NCBI GenBank assembly: GCA_963828855.1
Contig: CAWHGB010000008.1
Location: 433,561-497,560 of the forward strand
From: CAVVEQ01 sp963828855
Lineage (GTDB): Bacteria; Chloroflexota; Anaerolineae; Anaerolineales; Anaerolineaceae
Length of the DNA: 64,000 bases
Direction of reading: 5' to 3'
Of this stretch, positions 57,209 through 64,000 are shown in pieces; the first letter of the stretch is position 1, and each line of letters opens with the position of its first letter. The position numbers and the translations under genes were made by a program. The notes under the pieces are model-generated. The model was not told the origin of the DNA. It ran no database searches and worked only from the letters and a program-made list of their open reading frames with translations.

Positions 57209-58150
57209 ATGTCCAATTTTAGAATTCTGCTCACGGATGGGCTCGAAAAAGAAGGGCGTGAGATCCTGGAAAAATCCGCGCAAGTGGATAACCTCAAGGA
57301 TATTACCCCTGAGGAGCTGCTTCAGAAGATCAACGCATATGACGCTGTAATCGTTCGTGGGCGAACCAAATTGACCCCCGAGGTTTTCGCTGCTGCTGGA
57401 AAGCTGAAGGTGGCTGGGAGAGCTGGTGTGGGTGTGGATAACATCAACCTGGAAGCCGCCAAAGCCCACGGGGTAACCGTTGTGAACTCACCTCTGGCAA
57501 CCACGATCGCAGTGGCGGAATTGACACTCGGGCTGATGCTTGCGCTCGTTCGGGATATCCCCCGCGCAGATGCCGGGATGAAAGAAGGGAACTGGCTTAA
57601 AAAAGAGCTGCGCGGAACAGAAGTTTTCGGGAAGACCCTGGGAGTGATTGGGTTCGGGCGAATCGGTGCAGCCGTGGCAGAACGAGCTAAAGCCTTTGGT
57701 ATGCGGATCATCGCGTATGACACCGCGCTTTCTGCAGAAGAAATTCGTAAATGCGGTGGGGAACCTGTTTCGTTGGATGAGCTCCTGGCAAATTCCGATT
57801 TCATCACCCTGCATATCCCCCTGACACCGGGGTCGAAAAACATCCTCAACAGCGCCGCTTTCGAGAAAACAAAACCGGGGGTACGTATCGTTTGCGCCGC
57901 CAGGGGCGGCGTGATCGATGAATCCGCCCTGTTTGATGCAATCCAATCCGGCAAGGTGGCCGGAGCCGCACTGGATGTATTCACCGCCGAGCCGCCGGGA
58001 AAAACCGACCTCACCAATCACCCGAAGGTTATCGGCACACCCCATATTGGTGCTGAGACAGCGGAAGCCCAGGTGCGGGCAGCCATCGATATTTCCACCG
58101 AAGTGATCGCCGCGCTGGAGGGAAAAACCCTTCGCTGGCGGATCGTATAA
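57209..58150 (+). CDS. serA: D-isomer 2-hydroxyacid dehydrogenase (short SerA-type phosphoglycerate dehydrogenase)
   Basis: An AAGGAG site precedes ATG 57209. The 313-residue enzyme has the NAD fingerprint GVIGFGRIGAAVAERAKAFG, KVAGRAGVGVDNINLEAAK near the active-site Arg, and the catalytic triad region CAARGGVIDESALFDAI, with Glu in VFTAEPPG and His in GTPHIGAETAEAQ. There is no ACT or intervening domain, so it is the short, possibly unregulated type. 3-Phosphoglycerate is the most probable substrate, starting serine synthesis, but other 2-hydroxyacids are possible. The next gene follows by 23 bases. Confidence 0.85.
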   Translation: MSNFRILLTDGLEKEGREILEKSAQVDNLKDITPEELLQKINAYDAVIVRGRTKLTPEVFAAAGKLKVAGRAGVGVDNINLEAAKAHGVTVVNSPLATTIAVAELTLGLMLALVRDIPRADAGMKEGNWLKKELRGTEVFGKTLGVIGFGRIGAAVAERAKAFGMRIIAYDTALSAEEIRKCGGEPVSLDELLANSDFITLHIPLTPGSKNILNSAAFEKTKPGVRIVCAARGGVIDESALFDAIQSGKVAGAALDVFTAEPPGKTDLTNHPKVIGTPHIGAETAEAQVRAAIDISTEVIAALEGKTLRWRIV

Positions 58151-58173
58151 TCCCAGAAAAAAGGAACCAGCTA

Positions 58174-59676
58174 ATGACAGACGCATTGAAAACCTTCAAA
58201 GAAAAACTCGCTGAGATCGAAGATTACCAGGCTGTTTTCTCCATCCTCGAATGGGATCAGCAGGTGAATATGCCCGCCGGTGGTGCTGAGGGACGCGGGC
58301 ATGCCATCTCCCGGATCGCAGAGAGAGCGCATGAACTCTCTGTTTCCGATGAGATCATCCGCAGCCTGGAGGACGCCGAAAAAGCCGTGGTTGGCATGGA
58401 CCCGGATTCCAATGATGCCCGCCTGGTGAAACTCTGCCGGGTTTTGATGGACCTCGAGCTCAAGGTTTCCTCCGAATGGGTGAGTGAATTCGCCATGACC
58501 ACCGCGGTGGCTCATAGTGTTTGGGAAGAGGCGAAGGCTAAAAACGATTTTCCTCTCTTCCAGCCCCACCTTGAGAAGATCGTTGATCTTCGCAAGCAGT
58601 ATGCGAACTTTTTCAAACCCTTTGACCATATCTACGACCCATTGCTTCACTATTTTGACCGTGGATTGAATACTTCGGATGTGGTGGAGATCTTTTCCGT
58701 CCTCCGGCCCCGCCAGGTGGAATTGATCCGCGATATATCCAGCAGGAAGCAGGTGGATGACCGGTTCCTGCACGGGCATTTTTCCGAAAAGGACCAGTGG
58801 GACTTCGGTGTAGGGGTCATTTCCGCTTTCGGATATGACTGGAACCGCGGCCGACTGGATAAGGCTGTGCATCCTTTCTCCACTGGTTTTAACTTGGGCG
58901 ATATCCGCATCACCACCCGGGTCTATGAAAACCTGGCCACCTCCTCCCTCTTTTCCTGCATGCATGAAGCCGGACACGCGCTTTACTCCATGGGTCCCGA
59001 CCCCGCGCTTGAGCGGACCCCGCTCGCGAATCGCCATTCCATGGCCTTGCACGAATCCCAGTCCCGGATGTGGGAGAACCTGGTTGGACGATCCAAGCCA
59101 TTCTGGAAACATTACTTCCCGAAATTCCAGTCACGCTTCTCCGCCCAAATGGCAAACGTGACCCAATCGGATTTCTATCGGGCGATCAACAAAGTGGAGC
59201 CCAGCTTTATTCGCGTGGAAGCCGATGAAGCCACGTATAACCTGCACGTTATGTTGCGCTTCGAGATCGAGCTAGCACTGATGGAAAACCGTCTCCAAGT
59301 GAAAGACCTGCCGGATTACTGGAATACCAAGTTCAATGAATATTTTGGAATCACCCCGCCGGATAATAGCCGCGGCGTACTGCAGGATGTGCATTGGTCC
59401 AGCGGGTATATCGGTTACTTCCCGACCTATTCGATCGGCAATGTCATTTCCGTGCAGCTTTGGGAGGCAATCCGGAAGGATATTCCCAACCTCGACGAAT
59501 TGATCGAAAAGGCGGAATTCAAACCCCTGCATGCCTGGCTGGTGGAAAATGTACATCGTCATGGTGCCAAATATGAGTGCCAGGAACTGGTGCAGCGTGT
59601 GACCGGTTCGAAGATCGACCCCCAACCTTACCTGCGTTACCTGGAAACAAAATACCGGGATATTTATGGAGCTTGA
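58174..59676 (+). CDS. M32-family carboxypeptidase (Taq type)
   Basis: This 500-residue zinc carboxypeptidase removes C-terminal residues in the cytosol. HEAGH (264-268) lies in SCMHEAGHALYSMGPDP, and HESQSRMWENLVGRS carries the family's third zinc ligand. The N-terminal ILEWDQQVNMPAGGAEGRGHAI and the C-terminal DVHWSSGYIGYFPTYSIGNV are also diagnostic. Length is as in Thermus aquaticus carboxypeptidase. It is intact, 23 bases after the dehydrogenase, and followed by a terminator. Confidence 0.94.
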   Translation: MTDALKTFKEKLAEIEDYQAVFSILEWDQQVNMPAGGAEGRGHAISRIAERAHELSVSDEIIRSLEDAEKAVVGMDPDSNDARLVKLCRVLMDLELKVSSEWVSEFAMTTAVAHSVWEEAKAKNDFPLFQPHLEKIVDLRKQYANFFKPFDHIYDPLLHYFDRGLNTSDVVEIFSVLRPRQVELIRDISSRKQVDDRFLHGHFSEKDQWDFGVGVISAFGYDWNRGRLDKAVHPFSTGFNLGDIRITTRVYENLATSSLFSCMHEAGHALYSMGPDPALERTPLANRHSMALHESQSRMWENLVGRSKPFWKHYFPKFQSRFSAQMANVTQSDFYRAINKVEPSFIRVEADEATYNLHVMLRFEIELALMENRLQVKDLPDYWNTKFNEYFGITPPDNSRGVLQDVHWSSGYIGYFPTYSIGNVISVQLWEAIRKDIPNLDELIEKAEFKPLHAWLVENVHRHGAKYECQELVQRVTGSKIDPQPYLRYLETKYRDIYGA

Positions 59677-59679
59677 GAT

Positions 59680-59716
59680 AAATAACCCTCCCCATAAAGC
59701 GGGGAGGGTTATTTAA
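59680..59716 (+). terminator. Rho-independent terminator
   Basis: AAATAACCCTCCCC (59680-59693) pairs perfectly with GGGGAGGGTTATTT (59701-59714). It closes the carboxypeptidase gene. Confidence 0.92.
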
Positions 59717-59737
59717 TGATCCTGATCGAATAAATCC

Positions 59738-60808
59738 ATGACCAAATTCATTCAATCGGCAGGAAAGAATCTCCCCCTTTTCACGGGAATGCTTGTTCTA
59801 TTCCTGTTAAGCCTGATCTGGATTTCGGGCTGCAATCCAAGGGGAATCCCCGGGTCGCGCCTGCTCACTCCAGCCGGTTTGGAGCCAAATTCAGCGCAGA
59901 TGACGCCCTCTGTAGCACCTACCCAATCCACCCCTGAACCACCTTCAGAATCAGCGACTTACCCTGCGATGGATACACCCACAGCCGAAGTCAATACCCC
60001 TGCCGTGGTAACAGCCTCGGCTACCCTGAACGCCACACCCGGAAGAACCGCAACCAGAACACGGTACCCAACCAAGACCTATCCGCCTACTCGCACGCGC
60101 CGCCCCAGTAAAACGCCTACAATAAGCCTCACACCCACCCCACCCTGGGCGTTCATTCGTATCGCCCGCCCGGGTCCGCTTTCGAAGGTAGGTTCCCCGC
60201 TAAAAGTAGAAATGGGTATGACACCTGGTGAGGATGGGATGCTCTATATTGATCTGGTTGGTGAGGACGGCCGGTCCATCACCAGGCTCACCAAGGATTA
60301 CCGCCAGTTCACCAACAAGCAGATCTATACCGCGGTGGAAATTCCCTTTGAGATCCCCGGGGTAGCCGAAACTTCCCGGCTTGTGATGACCGCACGTGAC
60401 CGCCTTGGACGCACCATGGCACTTTCCTCCCTGGACCTGGTGCTGATCAAATTGGGAGATGACATCACTACCAACCCCGGTTTCCAGCAGGAACCATTTA
60501 TAATCCGCAATCTCAAACCGGATACGACCGTGCAGGGTGGGAACCTGCACCTTGAAGGCGTGGCCCACCCTCTGAACAGCCAGCCGGTGATCTTCGAGCT
60601 GCTCAATGAAAACGGGACGGTCCTGGCAACGAAGATCCTGCAGATTGACCCTCCCACCGGTCCGCTCAGCCACACCCCCTTCACCCTGGATATCCCCTAT
60701 ACCATCAACTCGCCGGCCCGGGTACTGCTGACGATGCGCCAGGTCAGCGACGGGCGCATTCCCGGGACGATCGCGCTTTCCAGCCTGCCAATTCGGCTGG
60801 AACCCTGA
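59738..60808 (+). CDS. Lipoprotein with Thr/Pro stalk and beta-rich domains
   Basis: This 356-residue protein has a signal with lipobox ISGC. A long Thr/Pro/Ser/Ala stalk follows to about residue 140 (RTATRTRYPTKTYPPTRTRR), with a basic patch in it. The remainder is beta-rich in two repeats: FIRIARPGPLSKVGSPLKVE, YIDLVGEDGRSITRLT, and NLKPDTTVQGGNLHLEGVAH, FELLNENGTVLATK. Each looks like an Ig-like or GmrSD/BsuPI-type sandwich, with no specific name to give. It should sit on the cell surface. It is an independent gene between two terminators. Confidence 0.75.
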   Translation: MTKFIQSAGKNLPLFTGMLVLFLLSLIWISGCNPRGIPGSRLLTPAGLEPNSAQMTPSVAPTQSTPEPPSESATYPAMDTPTAEVNTPAVVTASATLNATPGRTATRTRYPTKTYPPTRTRRPSKTPTISLTPTPPWAFIRIARPGPLSKVGSPLKVEMGMTPGEDGMLYIDLVGEDGRSITRLTKDYRQFTNKQIYTAVEIPFEIPGVAETSRLVMTARDRLGRTMALSSLDLVLIKLGDDITTNPGFQQEPFIIRNLKPDTTVQGGNLHLEGVAHPLNSQPVIFELLNENGTVLATKILQIDPPTGPLSHTPFTLDIPYTINSPARVLLTMRQVSDGRIPGTIALSSLPIRLEP

Positions 60809-60832
60809 AAACCCTAATTACGGATTTTAAAT

Positions 60833-60860
60833 AAAAGAGTCCGGAGATCCAGACTCTTTG
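60833..60860 (+). terminator. Terminator-like hairpin
   Basis: AAAGAGTC pairs with GACTCTTT around a 10-base loop, between two convergent genes. T-rich sequence after it is short. Confidence 0.7.
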
Positions 60861-60874
60861 ATATCTTATTTGGA

Positions 60875-61242
60875 TTAGCTGCGGGTGTTGAAGGAGGAGC
60901 GGCGGGCGGTTCGGGGGAAGCGCACCCGGATACCCCTGCGGAACGCGGTTGCGGTTCTGGGCTGCAGCAGCTGCGGCGCCGGCAAGGTCAACCACGACGG
61001 CTAAGAGCGATCCAGATCCAGTCGGTCCCGGATAAGTGATCTCCCCACCTGGTTCGTTATCAGGATCAGGTACATCAAGGTCGTGAAGGGCAGGATCATT
61101 ACACCAAGGCATGGGAATGATCCACGAGCCGTAGAATGCCGCATCAAAGGCAATCGGTCGGGCGATCCACGCAAAGAGCACGATGAAGCGGGACATGCCC
61201 ACCACTGCGGCGGTAAAACAACCTGCATTATTTTGTTTCATT
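60875..61242 (-). CDS. Small membrane protein, frameshifted
   Basis: ATG 61242 follows AGGAGAAGAA. The product of about 120 residues starts MKQNNAGCFTAAVVGMSRFI and carries two membrane helices (VLFAWIARPIAF and, in another frame from about 61110, CLGVMILPFTTLMYLILI). A third frame gives the end: EITYPGPTG, LAVVVDLAGAAAAAAQNRNR and a Pro/Arg-rich tail to a stop at 60875. The helix pair resembles a widespread uncharacterised family in which a Pro-Trp/Phe-Thr-Thr-Leu-Met-Tyr motif ends the second helix. Function unknown. The longer ORF to 60744 mixes frames and is not used. Confidence 0.6.
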
Positions 61243-61260
61243 TCTTCTCCTTTTTTCATT

Positions 61261-61681
61261 TAATTTTAATATTTATGTATTATATATTATTTTTTCGATT
61301 TACGTATTCGTAATAAGCAGTAATTCCATTTTTGAGAGGATTTCAAATCTCATGGGGTAATGGAATTGATTCCTCCGCGGGTCTAAACTTACGGGGGTTT
61401 ATGAGTTATTTTGGTTAAATCGAACAGAATTTTAATTTCCGGAGTATAAAAATATAGGGAGATGGAAATAGTCATAGACCAGAAGAAGAAAATCAAAGAT
61501 CGCTTGATTTGATTTTTTTAGGGTTTTCTCCCTTTCGGTTGGGCTTCAATTGTCTTCTACCGCACCGCGAAAGGAAATTGCTTTTGGTTTCGAGCCAAAC
61601 CAATTACGATCATTGCTGTGATCGATAGTGAGATGCCAGATGATCAAGAAAGTCTGCCCCATTGAATGCAAAGGATTTCGT
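61261..61681. other. AT-rich stretch without a gene
   Basis: I see no convincing gene here. One hairpin, AAATCAA / TTGATTT (61490-61510), is followed by a T-run on the plus strand and could be a terminator, although no plus-strand gene leads into it. The first 100 bases are very AT-rich and may hold the promoter of the small membrane gene at 61242. Confidence 0.5.
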
Positions 61682-62102
61682 TCAGTGGTACGGGGATGTG
61701 ATCGCAACCTCATTGGTCGTATTGAAATTCTCCATCAGATAGCTATATTTGATGGTCATCTGCCAATGGAGCTGATCGTTTCCTGGAGATTGTACTTCCG
61801 GCACCTTCAGGAGCTGGTTCTCGATGCTGGTGAATGAAAACGTCAACAACATGATCGTGGAAGCGATCATCCGGCGAAGGTATATCCCAGCCTCCCGGTC
61901 ACGGTTGATCGCGGACATGGAGCCGTGATAGTATTTCTGATACGGAAATCAATCCAATCAGAGATCGGAACAGGTTCACCAGGATCAGCACAGCCCCAAA
62001 AATAAACGTCATCAACGCCAGACCACCAGGATGCAGTATCGGGAGCGGGATCGATAGACCGATCAACGACAGCCCACCCAGTGCAATGGCTATCGTAAGC
62101 AT
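61682..62102 (-). CDS. Hypothetical membrane protein, frameshifted
   Basis: ATG 62102 overlaps the upstream stop (TAATG). The first frame has two membrane helices (AIALGGLSLIGLSIPLPIL and GLALMTFIFGAVLILVNLF), then the frame shifts near 61925. The correct continuation is SVSEYYHGSMSAINRDREAG and a polar end (PEVQSPGNDQLHWQMTIKYS). It has about 140 residues. I do not recognise a family. It is in a run of small minus-strand membrane genes. Confidence 0.5.
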
Positions 62103-62306
62103 TAATACCCGGGACTATCTTTCAGCCACCTGGCAGTAATAACACCCATGAGCAGGGCTGCCAAAGCCAGCGGTAGGTAAGCCAGGACTATCTGCAGCGA
62201 GGTATTTTCACGGATTAGGTAAATATAATTGAAGGGCCGAACATCATCGGCCTGGGCGCAGTAGAAGAACCACACCTGCGATAAGCGCAAAAGCGAGCTG
62301 CTTCAT
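62102..62306 (-). CDS. Small two-helix membrane protein (LapA-like), frameshifted
   Basis: The start (62304-62306) gives MKQLAFALIAGVVLLL, and an indel near 62260 joins it to PFNYIYLIRENTSLQIVLAY and a second helix LPLALAALLMGVITARWL. Two helices around a short polar loop with an Asn-Thr before a Leu-rich segment are typical of LapA-domain proteins that act with lipopolysaccharide or envelope assembly factors. This is a weak assignment on a short sequence. It ends in a TAATG overlap with the next gene. Confidence 0.45.
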
Positions 62307-62313
62307 TCTGGAG

Positions 62314-63160
62314 TCATGCATAACGCGTGATCTTCCAGAACCTCCATTTTTTGCCGCCAGACTTGCTTCCTTGGCGCTCCACCACCCAGTTGCACCGACG
62401 ATCTTTACCAGGCCAATCCAGCAAGCCACGCGGGAGGATCTTTCTTTCCCCTCCCAGGAAAGTGATAAAGGAATAAATGAGGGATAGGATCGCCAAAGAC
62501 CATAGCACGATCTGCAGCATCCCAGAAGCGGTGGGAGACCGGTTTGGGCTTTGCTTTATCGCCGTGAACCGCGAGATGAGTTTTAATCCCCACACGCTAA
62601 AGATTATCAGTGGAGAGCCATCGCCGCACCCGCTGAACCGGGCGAAGTCCACCCAAAATTCTTCCGAGATCGGTTCGAGCGGCAAAATCCCCAAACCACT
62701 GGCGGTAAAAACAAGGAAAAACGCTTGCGGGCGTAATTTGATATCGAAAGCCAGGGCAACCGCAGTGATCCCGAGCGGGATCATCAACATTGAAAAAAGA
62801 CCGCCCAATGCGCGCAGGATCAATTGAGAGGGTTGCGTCGGGAAAAAGAAAGCGATCACAGAGAAAATCACCAACCCGGATGCCCCAATGATGAAGACCT
62901 TTTTACTTACCGGCGTCACCTGAGAGCGTGCCTGCCCCAGTATCCCAACCAATGTGGCCATAATTAGGGCGGTGTTGATCCAATGCAGAGGACTCCCGCT
63001 AATTGCCAGGGACTGCCTGGAGAAAAAAGGATCGATAAATTCGCCAGAACAGGGTGCAGACTGCCGCCAGGGCCAACAAGGTGCAGCCAAACAGAACCGC
63101 TTTGGATTGATGGGAAACACTTTTACTGAGGGGATCTAATTCAAATTGATTTTTGTTCAT
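62314..63160 (-). CDS. Multi-spanning membrane protein, frameshifted
   Basis: The true start is the ATG at 63160 (MNKNQFELDPLSKSVSHQSK), whose frame carries the first helix AVLFGCTLLALAAVCTLFW. A break near 63005 joins it to the longer frame with HWINTALIMATLVGIL, KKVFIIGASGLVIFSVIAFF, ALGGLFSMLMIPLGITAVAL, AFFLVFTASGLGILPL and GMLQIVLWSLAILSLIYSFI. There are about six helices in all. I do not recognise the family. No charged motif of a transporter class is seen. It follows the metallo-hydrolase on the same strand by 68 bases. Confidence 0.55.
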
Positions 63161-63228
63161 TCTCTTTCAACTGCAAACTCACGAACAGTGTTATGACCGG
63201 TAGATACCGGTTTTTTTCTCGCGAACCA

Positions 63229-64000
63229 TCACCCCGTATAAAAAAGCGCGCAATCGAGCGGGAGGCGCTCCACCGCCCACCAATCGGGAGGAGGAACCGG
63301 GGTTGGCGAAAAGGCAGCCCGCTGCTTGCCCGGGGTGGGTGGGAGCTGGTCTATCACCTTCGCCTGCCGGGCTGGATAGCCTCTTTGTGTTACGTTGAAA
63401 CCGTAGATATGGGTTTGGACAACGGGACCTTTATACACCTCACTGAGCTCATTAAGGGTCCCATAGGGGATGACCTGAGGCGAAAGGAGGGTATGCCATA
63501 GACCAGCCACGCGCGGCTTCGCAAGGGCTTAATGCTTTCCGGGCAGGAGCTTTGGGGGATGTGTGGGCGGAATTTAGCACGATCGTTGCCCGCTCTATGG
63601 AGAGGCCGGGATGCGGCAGCCAGCACCGCGGCAGGCGGGAAGCACTCGTCGATGAGCCGATCCACGCCTCCCTCGCAGGCACGAACGAGCGGCCAGCACG
63701 CGCAGGTATCTCCCGAATAAACAAAAGATAGCCCGGCAAAATCGACTCGGTAGCCGACCGCGCCGCTCGCCGCGTGAACAACGGGAAACGAAGATACCTT
63801 AACGTCATTTTCGTTGTAGATCGTTTGGGTTTTGCTGTAATCGAATTCGTGCGCAATAATCTTCATGCTATCGGGGTTAGTGGCGCCAGCCCCGCAGCGG
63901 TATCCCATGCCAGTGCTTCTTCAATGGATTCAACGAAATGCTTCGTGCCCAGACGGGGTTCCGTTCCACTGGGGCCCCAAACCATGACCGGTCCATCTGC
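63229..64000 (-). CDS. GntH-like metallo-beta-lactamase-fold hydrolase, partial and frameshifted
   Basis: The gene enters from the right window edge. In order the minus strand reads GPVMVWGPSGTEPRLGTKHF, SIEEALAWD, then in another frame DSMKIIAHEFDYSKTQTIYN, VSSFPVVHAASGAVGYRVDF, GLSFVYSGDT. After more breaks it reads CFPPAAVLAAAS, SAHTSPKA, and the tail WHTLLSPQVIPYGTLNELSE, to a stop at 63229. This order is that of the GntH-type branch of MBL hydrolases. Metal ligands visible are the HxxxG and SGDT motifs and His in SAHTSP. Its substrate is unknown. At least three indels break it. Confidence 0.65.

Noticed and set aside
60744..60874. C-terminal extension of the small membrane gene into the lipoprotein gene
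   Set aside because: It results from reading a wrong frame after an indel; the correct frame stops at 60875.
61628..61837. A 69-codon plus-strand frame
   Set aside because: It is antisense to the membrane gene at 61682-62102 and shows no recognisable start signal or motif.

Overview
The window looks like a chromosomal segment of a Chloroflexota bacterium, most likely of the Anaerolineae. This is inferred from gene style only: many threonine/proline-rich lipoproteins with Ig-like or lectin-like domains, a DUF2089 regulator, a sortase, a GntH-like metallo-hydrolase and a queuosine transporter. No rRNA or intact tRNA is present. Reading frames are interrupted again and again at short homopolymers, even in housekeeping genes (ftsK, msrA, fmdB, an ABC ATPase). 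Most breaks are therefore probably assembly or base-calling errors. They cluster at about 3.2-7.6 kb, 34.4-43 kb and 60.9-64 kb, with scattered cases elsewhere. Where one gene is split, I give one entry with the whole span and name the pieces.

Layout. 1-0.6 kb: start of a flavoprotein, a 31-bp tandem repeat and a tRNA-Arg-like 3' fragment. 0.6-8.3 kb (minus strand): a sulfur-flavoured group of SUOX-fold lipoprotein, SulP permease, methyltransferase, Cys-type arylsulfatase and its radical-SAM maturase, then a second SUOX-like lipoprotein and a NagD-type phosphatase. 9.2-11.8 kb: two NBR1-Ig-like lipoproteins and a membrane protein. 11.8-18.3 kb: the most interesting block. A TGT-like enzyme, two tandem homologues of the aminoglycoside-resistance 16S rRNA m7G1405 methyltransferases (FmrO/Rmt type) and an RsmF/NSUN-type m5C methyltransferase overlap start-to-stop. 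RsmE, a queuosine-precursor transporter and RsmI follow. Almost everything here modifies the ribosomal decoding site or the wobble base.

18.5-32.4 kb: two tandem membrane-anchored sulfatase-fold proteins, lipoyl synthase, an orphan DNA methyltransferase overlapping an AlkD-like gene, nitroreductase, isochorismatase-family hydrolase, adenosine-specific kinase, a membrane glycosyltransferase-like protein, RNase Z and PlsY. 32.5-35.5 kb: SAM-I riboswitch-metK, then msrB, msrA and an AHSA1 protein. 35.5-41.5 kb: an AT-rich island between GC-rich host genes. It holds a ParB-like protein, an SNF2 helicase, a DUF3883 protein, an N4-cytosine-type DNA methyltransferase and a convergent PIN-like gene, and looks like a DNA-modification or phage-defence locus. 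41.5-50.9 kb: ftsK, aminotransferase, sortase, DUF2089/SHOCT-like pair, MFS exporter, rhomboid protease, gmk, FmdB protein. 51-56.5 kb: HExxH protein and a marR-macA-macB efflux operon. 56.5-64 kb: serine pathway dehydrogenase, M32 carboxypeptidase, lipoprotein, small membrane proteins and a GntH-like metallo-hydrolase cut by the window end.
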